DNA of 60,000 bases from Owenia fusiformis (lineage: Eukaryota > Annelida > Polychaeta > Sabellida > Oweniidae), in the NCBI GenBank assembly GCA_903813345.2, contig CAIIXF020000001.1, forward strand, positions 15,397,915-15,457,914, written 5' to 3'. Positions 50,401 through 56,966 of the stretch are shown in pieces. Each line of letters opens with the position of its first letter. Within the stretch, counting starts at the first letter, position 1. The position numbers and the translations under genes are program-made. The notes under the pieces are model-generated. The model did not search any database, had not been told where the DNA came from, and saw nothing but the letters and a program-made list of their open reading frames with translations.

Positions 50401-52328
50401 GGAGCTGTAAAAAATAGTAAAAGATAGATGCTGGTACTTTTTATTGAAACTTATGCAAGAAATATTTGCTAACATCATCAGTGAAGTTTTTAATCAGGTT
50501 TTGTATACCATAGGCCCTTACTGTTTTTTAAATGACGGATTAACTATCGACTGATTAAGAAATTTTGATGAGAAATTATGTACTTTTAGGGACAAATTAT
50601 CCCATATCTTTACCAAATTCTGTTGGATAAGACCCAAACTTTCAGGAATTCTTCATACATGCCTTACTGATTTATTAATAATGTTTCATTATAATTGCAA
50701 CAACCTCAAATGAGATATTAAATAGTTTCAAGCATATGGTCAAACTCCGACTCGAAAATGATAAATTTGCTGACTCAGCACTTTTGAGCCTGCTTTGCAA
50801 GGGTTCACAAACTTTTTTTACATGCCTTGGGGTCCCCTACAAGAATCTAAAGTCAAATTGAATCTAGGCGTTTTGGACACAAATGGGCTTGGCCGTAGCA
50901 CTAACAACACAAGTCCCAAGTCTGTATTTTTACGCTCATTTCTTCATTTTTAAGAGTTAAGTCATCATATTTTGCATGCATATTCCTTGAAGAAATCCTA
51001 ACATCTAATTTTATTGGTTTCGATTATAATTTATTTGTTAAAAATATAGAAACATTTGATTTGTATTGGTCCATAATCAGAATTATCCATTTTGTGTAAC
51101 AAATGGAACATTTTGACGTCATTAATAAAAAATTGAAGTTATAAATGATAGATTCAATATGGTGTCTCTAATCTTATTGACAATAACTATCATCCAAGAT
51201 ATTTTTTGCCAGTCATCAGATCATGCATTGGAAGAGTACCCCAATGAGAAATGCATTCATTGATTGTGGCAAGCAGTGAATTGGCAAAACAGTGGTGGAG
51301 TCACGCCATTATTTTGCCGCATTTTGGTCCTGAATTTCCCCTTTAAGATCGTTTGTTACTACTGTGACGTCACAATATAGCATCTGACGTCATAATACGG
51401 GTACCAAATTAACGCACACATTACAAGCTTTAAGATGATACCAAATATGTCATCATTCATTTGATTAAAATGGTTACTGGAATAAGCCCAAAGGGTATGT
51501 CACTCCCCTACCCCATCCATTTTTCAGGAAATTAAAACACGCAAAAAATCTCAAATAATGCAGGCATCTTCAGGGGTCCTTTTTGGCCCCGTTTTATTTC
51601 AAATATCATGTTTCTGCATACCATTTTTCTCGGATATGTCTCAATTACCCCAAAATAGTTACACTTCTGCTGAAAAAGGAAACATGTGGTCAATTTGGAA
51701 TTATTACACCAAAAGTAGTGATTTTTTATATAAAGTTAAAATAATGCATTTGGCGCTGAAAATGGCAAATTTTGATTATAGACCAATCAGAATCAAATGT
51801 TTCTCTATTTTCAACAAATTTAAGTTATAATCAAAACCAATAAAATTCTATGTCAGGATTTCTGCAAGGAATATGCATGCAAAATGTGGTGACTTAACTC
51901 TTAAAAGTGAAGAAATGAGAGTAAAAATACAGACTTGGGACTTGTGTTGTCTCGGCTACTATGTATGCATGCATAGACAAAATAGATTTAGTGGTTGAAA
52001 TGAGCGTTGAGTGTTGTATTTGATGATCTAAGAACCTACACATTTGTTTTTAAAATGACTGGAAATTCAAATATTTGGAAATTTTAAAATGATCAATTTT
52101 TTTCAAAAGTCATATATTTCGTAAATATGTGTCAAATGACTTTTCAAAGTAATATTTGAATGGTCTTCTCCATTTTTTTGCAAATCTACCCTTTTCCTTA
52201 CCTACAATATAGTCATATTCCTTATCTAATACATCCTGTATTTTCGAATTAATGTCTTCAGCCCTTTCCTTTGTAAAATAGAGATAAATCGCAGCAAGAA
52301 CTATGATATATGACAAACTCTTGAACAT
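35356..52328 (-). CDS. GMC-family FAD oxidoreductase (glucose/choline/alcohol dehydrogenase-like), 11 exons, 598 aa
   Basis: Joined minus-strand exons, in coding order: 52328-52202, 43607-43405, 42335-42146, 41907-41776, 39867-39743, 39391-39224, 38945-38795, 38670-38507, 37459-37276, 37104-36879, 35482-35356. All introns are GT-AG, all phases agree, and the total of 1797 nt ends in TAA. Features: hydrophobic signal or anchor at 3-18; FAD-binding VGAGSAGAV at 43-51; GMC signature 1 around 116-127 ([12 protein letters not shown]); signature 2 at 292-306 ([15 protein letters not shown]); [10 protein letters not shown] with the likely catalytic H535; SGNTNAP with N579 as the likely partner. The length is typical for the family. 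Family knowledge: these flavoproteins oxidise alcohol groups of sugars, choline or other alcohols; the substrate here cannot be told. Start: the first ATG of exon 1 is at 52328; an in-frame TTG 15 bases upstream is not a credible start. A paralogue's last exon lies at 59069. Confidence 0.93.
35543..36033. mobile_element. CAGTCACATTT-family MITE, copy A (intron 10)
   Basis: 491 bp between TA dinucleotides. Ends: ACACCTCAGTCACATTT and, reverse-complemented at the right, AACCCCAGTCACATTT. Inside are GC-rich arms (CTACGGCGACC, CGTACGGAGGCCG) around an AT-rich middle. Non-coding. Copy B at 37780-38271 has the same structure and nearly the same length. Confidence 0.85.
36161..36648. mobile_element. 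piggyBac-like MITE (intron 10)
   Basis: 488 bp flanked by TTAA at 36157-36160 and 36649-36652, with perfect 10-bp ends CCCTTAAATG / CATTTAAGGG. TTAA duplications and CCC termini are typical of piggyBac-type elements. Non-coding. Confidence 0.8.
36879..37104 (-). CDS. GMC gene exon 10 (catalytic His)
   Basis: Residues 482-556, with [12 protein letters not shown] and the likely catalytic H535, and [11 protein letters not shown]. The first ~40 bases of the exon plus its acceptor are duplicated about 110 bp upstream in intron 9. Confidence 0.93.
37180..37246 (-). repeat. Duplicated exon 10 acceptor in intron 9
   Basis: Copy of 37070-37133: polypyrimidine/branch region, the acceptor TTATGTAG and the first ~35 exon bases, about 85-90% identical. 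Read as exon it would encode [12 protein letters not shown], matching the start of exon 10 ([12 protein letters not shown]), but it then runs out of homology. A potential decoy 3' splice site. Confidence 0.8.
37276..37459 (-). CDS. GMC gene exon 9
   Basis: Residues 421-481: [17 protein letters not shown] and [15 protein letters not shown], the conserved strand region before the C-terminal catalytic block. Its acceptor (CACTTTCAG) is the master copy of a decayed repeat that fills the upstream intron. Confidence 0.92.
37460..38420 (-). repeat. Degenerate repeat derived from the exon 9 acceptor (intron 8)
   Basis: The unit (minus strand) is about TTCAATGCACTTTCAG plus GTATGGAATGCA, the same as the live exon 9 acceptor and exon start. 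Decayed copies lie near 37531, 37568, 37690, 37721, 38299, 38357 and 38396, with MITE copy B inserted among them. Many keep a YTTTCAG that could act as a decoy acceptor. Confidence 0.65.
37780..38271. mobile_element. CAGTCACATTT-family MITE, copy B (intron 8)
   Basis: 492 bp between TA dinucleotides; ends ACACCCAAGTCACATTT and, reverse-complemented, ACACCCCAGTAACATTT. About 95% identical to copy A by eye across the whole length and in the same orientation. Confidence 0.85.
38507..38670 (-). CDS. GMC gene exon 8
   Basis: Residues 366-420, substrate-domain sequence with [15 protein letters not shown] and [14 protein letters not shown]. Acceptor TTTCACAG, donor GTATGT. Confidence 0.9.
38795..38945 (-). 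CDS. GMC gene exon 7
   Basis: Residues 316-365: [18 protein letters not shown], the conserved block after signature 2, then a variable helical stretch. Acceptor TTTCTTAG, donor GTTGGG. Confidence 0.92.
39224..39391 (-). CDS. GMC gene exon 6 (GMC signature 2)
   Basis: Residues 260-315, phase 0 at both ends. Contains [13 protein letters not shown] and [16 protein letters not shown], which is signature 2. Donor GTGAGC. Confidence 0.94.
39743..39867 (-). CDS. GMC gene exon 5
   Basis: Residues 218-259, including [14 protein letters not shown] and [12 protein letters not shown]. The end of a mobile element (39900-40404) lies only about 32 bases upstream of this exon, so the branch point for its acceptor (GTCCCAAG) must lie at or in that element. 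Confidence 0.9.
39900..40404. mobile_element. CACTGGTGATCC palindromic element, copy A (intron 4)
   Basis: Left end CACTGGTGATCCACTCGATT matches the complete copy at 45337-45877. Inner arms (AAACGGTTCGTTTCG, CAAAATGTCGAAA) recur inverted near 40365-40400, but the outer ~45 bases of the right end are missing. The two copies are diverged inside. Confidence 0.75.
40667..41476. mobile_element. TATCACACCAAACTAG-family element, copy A (intron 4)
   Basis: 810 bp between TA dinucleotides. Left end ACCCCCCTATCACACCAAAC, right end (reverse-complemented) ACCCTACTATCACACCAAAC, then TAGTTCT or TCGTTCT. The interior is made of degenerate CGTTC/ACGTCC words rather than coding sequence. A TA target fits Tc1/mariner-like or related elements; superfamily uncertain. 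Confidence 0.85.
41776..41907 (-). CDS. GMC gene exon 4
   Basis: Residues 174-217: [12 protein letters not shown] and [20 protein letters not shown], the family's YHGxxGPL block before the substrate domain. Acceptor TACATTCTAG, donor GTAAAT. Confidence 0.92.
42146..42335 (-). CDS. GMC gene exon 3 (GMC signature 1)
   Basis: Residues 111-173. [20 protein letters not shown] carries signature 1; [20 protein letters not shown] follows, as usual in the family. Donor GTAAGA. Confidence 0.93.
43405..43607 (-). CDS. GMC gene exon 2 (FAD-binding fold)
   Basis: Residues 43-110. Begins [17 protein letters not shown], the GxGxxG dinucleotide-binding loop, followed by VLLLEAGE, where the acidic residue contacts the FAD ribose in this family. 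Acceptor CTTTTACAG, donor GTGAAT. Confidence 0.93.
43780..44037. mobile_element. CAGTCACATTT-family MITE, partial copy C (intron 1)
   Basis: Begins ACACCCCAGTCACATTTGTC and follows the reversed family sequence to about 43990 (GTAGAAATCAAC), then diverges and stops where the giant foldback begins at 44038. Opposite orientation to copies A and B. Confidence 0.7.
45170..46130. repeat. GGTATGG-type degenerate repeat in the foldback loop
   Basis: TTTGGTATGGCA, GGTATGAGAATG and GGTATGGAATTGG words recur at 45178-45330 and again at 46020-46110, split by the 45337-45877 element. Non-coding. Confidence 0.5.
45337..45877. mobile_element. CACTGGTGATCC palindromic element, copy B (complete, 541 bp)
   Basis: Flanked by the 5-bp duplication TAGTA (45332-45336, 45878-45882). 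Both ends read CACTGGTGATCCACTCGATT inwards, and inverted homology continues nearly to the centre (TTACTTCCTCACTTAAGTTA near 45560 against its complement near 45630). Almost the whole element is one palindrome. Termini starting CAC with a 5-bp duplication recall Transib or hAT5-type elements; unresolved. Confidence 0.85.
46150..46242 (-). mobile_element. Solo hAT-like terminus
   Basis: On the minus strand, CAGGGGCGTAGCCAGCTTTT begins at 46242 and runs into a C/G tract. CAGGGGCGTAGCCAG is a common hAT-type terminus in invertebrate genomes. No partner end was found nearby, so this is a fragment. Confidence 0.5.
47220..47630. repeat. GGGAC/CCATTG degenerate short repeat
   Basis: Words such as GTGGGAC, CCCCATTGAG, CCATGAAG and GGGACTT recur about every 15-30 bases on both strands. 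A 93-codon open frame across it is a by-product. Function unknown. Confidence 0.5.
48371..50423 (-). mobile_element. 5'-truncated LINE (non-LTR retrotransposon)
   Basis: Minus-strand insertion in the right arm of the giant foldback. Its 3' end is a short poly(A) (T-run at 48371-48380). The arm sequence ATAGA occurs at both edges (48366-48370 and 50424-50428), as expected of a target duplication. Compared with a full LINE it lacks ORF1 and the endonuclease and keeps the reverse transcriptase and C-terminal part. Jockey/CR1-like by motif style. Confidence 0.88.
48541..50478 (-). CDS. LINE reverse transcriptase ORF fragment (645 codons)
   Basis: RNA-dependent DNA polymerase of a non-LTR retrotransposon. 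Visible motifs: [14 protein letters not shown] (87-100), FLDIASAFD with the first catalytic Asp D157, [14 protein letters not shown] (215-228), and FIYADDT (244-250) with the catalytic pair D248-D249. Near the C-terminus [17 protein letters not shown] is a zinc-knuckle-like block common at LINE ends. There is no stop or frameshift, so the copy is young or recently active. The first ~18 codons before LFTIFYSS-type sequence come from the host foldback arm, so the ATG at 50478 is accidental. Family placement (Jockey/CR1 group) is tentative. Confidence 0.9.
   Translation of the reverse strand: MMLANISCISFNKKYQHLSFTIFYSSKACCPDKITNKMLLMTAHTISHPLADLFNKLLKNCTFPNSWKIGNICPIHKKKKSEISNYRPITLLSCLSKIFETIVTDRIKNHLISNDLLFKFQSGFLPGYSTQAQLVAIEHLIQTNLDKGKGIKALFLDIASAFDCVPHRLLLLKTKSYGIGGQVLKMLKSYLNDRRVRVTIAGTSSHLSEPNAIRSGVPQGSILGPLLFLLFINDLPDDLDTDCFIYADDTSVYFPFSTQNPKEIDDKVNESIRKIIHWSEKWKLSFKPEKTKEIIFHKSKIQLSQVSETVMNNIPIDRVNSQKHLGFICDEHLTNEAHILSIRDKVNKMINPLKSLQRNLTSKSLETIFVSFIRPHFEYGAIIFNSSNKYLLNILNQYFYQAALICSGCIHGSSTEKVIDTLAWTPLETRRDMQILRFMYRVNHNLCPKYITDIFEPLKIQNARTLRHKIDYRLPAKCSDKLKKSPAAASLWNRAPQYLKESLSLPIFKIRQKKLIQESKPKFDPTTKLKLTRNLEIVLNRFRVDLIFKAKLYAHNFTTLNTPNCACGLPETPKHVFFRCPQNLASRTMFFNKISIYKPNTIKNENQIMHFLKYGSNDLSIVFLYHPHLPFCPHGTKNLTPNSHS
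50904..51950. mobile_element. Foldback element nested in the giant foldback arm
   Basis: Ends ACAACACAAGTCCCAAGTCT / complement, with arms of about 250 bp (50904-51155 and 51695-51950) and roughly 88% identity. It splits the giant arm between GCACTA and CTCGGCTAC, which are contiguous (bar three bases) in the intact left arm. Non-coding loop. Confidence 0.8.
52202..52328 (-). CDS. GMC gene exon 1 (signal/anchor)
   Basis: Encodes residues 1-42 and the first base of 43: [18 protein letters not shown], a hydrophobic N-terminus, then a short acidic linker to KEYDYIV, the strand leading into the FAD-binding loop. The donor is GTAAGG. It is separated from exon 2 by an 8.6-kb intron. Confidence 0.88.
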
Positions 52329-52539
52329 TGTAAAGCAGTGCAATGTCTATACTTGACCTCTCACACTGATCTATCAATACTAATCCTAAGCATGTATTTT
52401 AATCAATTGTGTAATCTACAAGGATCGTCCAGACTCTGGAACATCATTTAAGCTGTGCAGTGTTTACCGTGTATGTTAAGTCTGTCACTCTGACACATAT
52501 ACAACGATACTTAATACTCGGCATGTTGGCCCAATTCCC

Positions 52540-52546
52540 ATTTATA
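52540..52546 (-). promoter_or_regulatory. Candidate TATA box for the GMC gene
   Basis: TATAAAT on the minus strand about 212 bases upstream of the start codon. No initiator or other element is distinctive, and an upstream non-coding exon cannot be excluded. Confidence 0.3.
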
Positions 52547-52734
52547 GGACACTCTGGTAAATAAGTAACCTTTTGAATACCAGGCTCTAAATATGGTTTA
52601 AAGCTAGAACATACTTTTTTTCAAGTTTTTATATTTTACATGATTTTTCTTTTCAATTTTGTAAAGTAAAACCCATTAATGGTTTCGGTAAAATAGCTAT
52701 CAAACCACTACAATAGTTATCACTGCGCACGTCC

Positions 52735-52855
52735 TTCAAAAAGTTGTCAAACTGGTTTTAAACTATGGTCGAACTGAATGGACGTAGCTGCAACTTTCTA
52801 CGGTCTATTTATGAACTTAATGGACCTGCTCAGACGGGAAGGCGATTTAGAATTA
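52735..52855 (-). mobile_element. Inverted partial copy of the TATCACACCAAACTAG family
   Basis: Read on the minus strand it matches the interior of copy A (about 40965-41070): CCCGTCTGAG, AGTTCATAAATAGACC, AGAAAGTTGCAG, ACGTTCATTC, TTTAAAACCAG. It abuts copy B in opposite orientation. Confidence 0.7.
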
Positions 52856-53512
52856 CCCTCCCCCCCTATCACACCAAACTAGTTCTTACCCGTTCTTGCC
52901 AGTCCTACGAAAAAAACTCATCCGTTAGATTAGAAGGTCATTATGACCTGATTGCAGAACGGTATGCTCGCCATCGAATTTTGAATCGATTCAAAATTCT
53001 AAATCACATAATCCGTCCGGAAAAGTCAATGGAGTTCGTAAACAGACCGTAGAACGTAGCTACGTTCATTCCGTTCGCACACAGTTTAAAACCAGTTTTG
53101 AAGAACGCAGTGGCAACTTGCTTGGTGTGATAGCTATATTTTTGTTAACTCGTTGATAAATACGTTCTTAATCAGTTTTAACCCATTTGCAATTAGTTCT
53201 ACCTCGTTCTCAATACGTCCTCAGACAGTTCAACTCGTTGTAAAAACGTCCCTAGTAGGATTGAAGTACGACGGTTCCGTTCGTAGTACGTCCAGCTCGT
53301 CGTTAGTAGGTTGTCACTCGTTCTAAATGTAGAACGTGACGACCAAGAGATCATTTTGAGCATGTTCTAAGTTCTAGAAGACCTACCCGTTCGAGTACGT
53401 TCGGTGAAGTTTGTAAATAGACCCCAAACGGTTCTAAGTACGTCCAGTCCGTTCTTACACAATTGAAACCCGTTTTCGAGAACGTGAGAACTAGTTTGGT
53501 GTGATAGTAGGG
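52856..53512. mobile_element. TATCACACCAAACTAG-family element, copy B
   Basis: Left end CCCTATCACACCAAACTAGT (after a C-run), right end GGTGTGATAGTAGGG followed by TA. About 657 bp; shorter than copies A and C through loss of sequence after CCTACGAAAA. Non-coding. Confidence 0.8.
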
Positions 53513-53514
53513 TA

Positions 53515-53716
53515 AGGCCTCAATCATACCAAACTAGTTCTCAACCGTTCTTTCCAGTCCTGGTATTGAACTGCGAATGAGATTGACGTATTGAAGACTG
53601 TTTATGAACGAAGTGGCTAATTATTTTAGACATATTACCCGACCACAGCCAATTTTAGCCCGTTTTACGATGTTTTGATAGGACTGGCAAGAACTAGTTT
53701 GGTGTGATAGGGGGGT
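53515..53716. mobile_element. TATCACACCAAACTAG-family element, 202-bp derivative D
   Basis: Shares a TA with copy B on the left and has TA on the right. Ends CATACCAAACTAGTTCT and, reverse-complemented, TATCACACCAAACTAGTTCT, both running into CCAGTCCT. Only the outer parts of the family sequence remain. Confidence 0.8.
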
Positions 53717-53721
53717 TATCA

Positions 53722-54037
53722 GCCATCAAAAATTCTGAAAATTTTACACATCGTCAATTTAATGATCATCCTTTGAATGTTAACGATATAATTTGAAAAG
53801 ATATATATTATACTTTTCTATATATCGTTTTAGGAAACACATCAGACACCTCTTTTGTTCTTGTTACACGTATCAAATGTTCGAAACAAAATGAAACATC
53901 TATTCAACCTCATTGGAACAAAACGACATATACACAAGGTGTTTATGTCTAACAATATGTATTTAATGTACAAAGGAAAGTTTGGTTCATTTTGAAAAAA
54001 GGGTATCTTATCAATGAAGTAAAACGTTTAGTTTTAA
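53722..54037. repeat. Dispersed repeat, copy 2
   Basis: Longer copy of 34385-34605. Shares TCTGAAAATTTTACACATCG, TATATATCGTTTTAG and GGAAAGTTTGGTT, with an extra block around GTTTATGTCTAACAATATG. Lies between family members D and C. Confidence 0.65.
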
Positions 54038-54137
54038 CCCCCCCCCTCCATCTACAGCCAAAACCAAGATGTATTGTACCAAGTGTGATATATCATTGGA
54101 AAGGTCTTCCAAAGTTACGTTTATTAACATATAGCTA

Positions 54138-54907
54138 ACCCCCCTATCACAACAAACTAGTTCTTACCCGTTCTTGTCAGTCCTACGAAAACGTCGTAAA
54201 ACGGGCTCAATCTGGCTGTGGTCGGGAAATATGTCTGAAATAATTAGCTTCTTCGTTCTTAAACAGTCTTCAATACGCACCACGTCGGTGTGCAACGTCG
54301 TAGAACGCGTCCCTTAGTCTAGAAGGTCAACATGACCTGATTACAGAACGGTATGGTCGCCATCGAATTTTGAATCGATTCAAAGTTCTAAAATCACATT
54401 CCCGTCTGAGAACGTTCATAAAGTTCGTAAATAGACCTTTGAAAGTTGCAGCTACGTTCATTCCGTTCGCACACAGTTTTAAAGAACGCACTGGCAATTT
54501 GTTTGGTGTGATAGCTATATTTTTGCTAACTCGTTAATAAGCGGTGTTAAATACGTTCTTAATTAGTTTAAACCCGTTTTCAATTAGTTCTACCTCGTTC
54601 TCAACACGTCCTCAGACAGTTCAACTCGTTGTTAAAACGTTCCTAGTAGGATTGAAGTACGACGGTTCCGTTCGTAGTACGTCCAGCTCGTCGTTAGTAC
54701 GTTGTCACTCGTTCTGATTGTAGAACGTGACGACAACGAGAACATTTTGAGCATTGTTTAAGTTCTAGAGGACCTGCCCGTTCGAGTACGTTCGATGAAG
54801 TTTGTAAATAGATCCCAAATGGTTCTTAGTATGTCCAGTCCGTTCGTACACAGTTGAAGCCCGTTTTCGAAAACGTAGTGAGAACTAGTTTGGTGTGATA
54901 GTAGGGT
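54138..54907. mobile_element. TATCACACCAAACTAG-family element, copy C
   Basis: 770 bp between TA dinucleotides (54136-37, 54908-09). About 95% identical to copy A by eye, with small deletions. Same orientation as A and B. Confidence 0.85.
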
Positions 54908-55325
54908 TACACATGTCAATCTCACAAATTTTTAAATTGTATCAATTGAGATGACCATAGGCCTAGCTAGAAACATGGCAATTTGAAGTTTTTGGCAGGA
55001 TTTTAAGATTCAGGCATAAGAAAAGTCAGCATACAGTGTAAATGAATTTAACCAATTTCTGTAATGAGTGGAATGCGAAAAAGATGAACCTTTTGACTTA
55101 AGGAGGGTACTACACTTAACTATAAAGGTCATCATTAAAATATATATAGGCCTTTCATCCAAAATACTGGAGAGTTGGTGAGTTAACATAACCTTGGATG
55201 ATGTTTCCCATGGTATATAACACTATTTATCTTTTAAGGTTTTTGTTCGCCTGTTATTCACCAAAAATGAAATATTTTTTTACAATGTTAAATGTATGAC
55301 CATGCTTTTTTAAATTTTTTTATGA

Positions 55326-55437
55326 GTTCAACAATTAGTTGAAAAAGGAGGTGAAAATTAGTTCAACAATTAGTTGAAAAAGAATGTTGGTTTGTATATT
55401 GAAAATTAGTTCAACAATTAGTTGAAAAAGATTGTTG
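55326..55437. repeat. Three copies of a palindromic 17-mer
   Basis: TTCAACAATTAGTTGAA occurs three times (from 55327, 55362 and 55410), each within a longer shared block. Each copy is itself a hairpin (TTCAAC / GTTGAA). Spacing is 35 and 48 bp. Confidence 0.8.
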
Positions 55438-55439
55438 GT

Positions 55440-56860
55440 TGGTGGTCCTTTGCCTCTTTGATATCACTTAGTCTGGTTAACTTAATTATCATTATATACA
55501 TACCTTGCTTGGAGATGATGAACGAGTCTCATAGATACACCGGTACCCGTGTTCATGATCAGAAAATATTCATAATTTATATTACAAACGTCTAAAATTG
55601 TTTGCGATAAGTTACCTACGTGCTCCTTAAAGGGTGACGCATATCGTTTAGCAAATCGAACGCTCGTTTCTGGTGTTGCTCACCGTTTGGTATAAAAGGC
55701 CCGATCCCGGAATAATACTCAAGGGTTCACAGGTTCGAGGTCGTTGTGTCAACACCTCTAACTGTTATATAGCATAAGTATATTATAGATCGTCACACAT
55801 TTATAAAAGGGTGATTTTTATTTTGACAAATCAATTCCACATTTATGGGTGAAGTTTCAGGATCTTCTATTTGTGTACAATAAGGAAAAATTGGCATCTA
55901 AATTTCCCCATAACGTAATAGCACACAGCTTGACATATGAAATATCCTACAAATGAAACAAAGCAAGACAAACCGGTTTCTAATACAAGGATTTATATTG
56001 GCTGTTGTACATGTATTCTTTGAACGCAATCACTCTTTGGATAACGTTTTCAAAATCATTATAAAAGGATTTCTTTATCTCAAAGACAATTTCAATAAAC
56101 TGGATTTTACAGAACTCCCCTTATTTCTTAAAAATGGACTGATCCAGTTGATTCGCCTGGAGCCGCCATATTGTTTTTATACGGGATGCTAATCGGAACC
56201 CTTTAACATGCAGTAGAGAAACCGAATTACCACTTCATTCACCAACAGTTGGCATACCTTAAACTTGAGTTTCAAAACTGAGCCTTTTACGATTCCCCAT
56301 GTACACGACTTTTAACTTGGACTTGGAAATTATAATCTGGAAGACCATTTTGCTATTCATTTTGTTATGCATTTTAAATGTACATTTTACTCGTACATCT
56401 CAAAAACAAATACGATGATATTCATTCTATCGGAAAAGTTCGAAAACAATTATGTGTCCATATTAGTAAATGATGTGATGTTTGTATGTATATTCATTTA
56501 TTTCTGTCTCACACGTAAAGTACATCCAGCCCTTGCCGACTTACGAGAGACTCATCAATCGATTTTTAAAGCTAAAGCAGTGTCATTCATTTTATTGCAT
56601 CGTTATCAATTTCAGTCATACTACTGTACGTTAGCTTTAAAATTGGTTCTTGATGTTTATTCATATAATACCAATAAAATGATTCATAAAAGACTCACTT
56701 TAACTCATTTTTCAACTTACATGAATGTACACTAGTGTGATCCACAAGGGGCCCTTTTGGTCTATTAATTACATCATACAATAAATTCAGATATATCTGA
56801 ACTGTAACGATATATCTGAATTGTAAATACTTTTAAAAATGAATGAGAAATAAGTCTAAA
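55440..56860. other. Non-coding stretch
   Basis: No credible gene. Open frames at 55953-56192 and 56367-56735 have no recognisable domains and ordinary AT-rich composition. A TATA-like motif at 55691 is listed separately. Confidence 0.5.
55691..55699 (+). promoter_or_regulatory. Orphan TATA-like motif
   Basis: TATAAAAGG in a locally GC-richer context (GGTATAAAAGGCCCGATCCC). No gene is visible downstream on the plus strand within 3 kb, so this may be a chance match or the promoter of a non-coding transcript. Confidence 0.2.
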
Positions 56861-56864
56861 GTTA

Positions 56865-56966
56865 CGATTGTTAAATCAAATCTGCAGCCTTGATCGTATA
56901 AAAAATATCTAGTGCATTGATTTTTGCTGGAAGCATGGTGTTTAAAGTTAATTATGCGTCCATATA
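56865..56966 (-). pseudogene. Relic of a GMC terminal exon and 3' flank
   Basis: Minus strand AAGGCTGCAGATTTGATT then TAA matches the KAADLI codons of exon 11 but ends early. It is followed by the same flank (CATGCTTCC, TTAATTATGCGTCC on the plus side) seen near 35140. The remaining exon sequence is gone. Confidence 0.5.

Larger units (their letters stand above)
44038..51964. mobile_element. Giant nested foldback element in GMC intron 1 (~7.9 kb)
   Basis: Left arm 44038-45105 starts ACATAGTAGCCGAGACATAG. Its complement is spread over the right side as 47798-48370, 50424-50903 and 51951-51964. The right arm is interrupted by a LINE (48371-50423) and by a smaller foldback (50904-51950). Arms are about 1.06 kb and roughly 85% identical by eye. 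The 2.7-kb loop (45106-47797) holds a palindromic element, a hAT-like end and two low-complexity repeats. No transposase is visible. Target duplication at the outer ends is not clear. Confidence 0.82.

Noticed and set aside
52326-52343. Start of the GMC gene at 52343
   Set aside because: That codon is TTG. The first ATG in frame is at 52328 and opens a hydrophobic N-terminus.
55500-55570. Possible GMC exon (minus strand GTGTG words before a GTATGT donor)
   Set aside because: The short TGTGV-like match to exon 9 does not extend in either direction.
55725-55745. tRNA B-box-like GGTTCGAGGTC
   Set aside because: No A box at the right distance and no acceptor or anticodon stem can be drawn.
55953-56735. 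Two plus-strand open frames (79 and 122 codons)
   Set aside because: AT-rich composition, no domains, no neighbouring exons; the orphan TATA motif alone does not support a gene.
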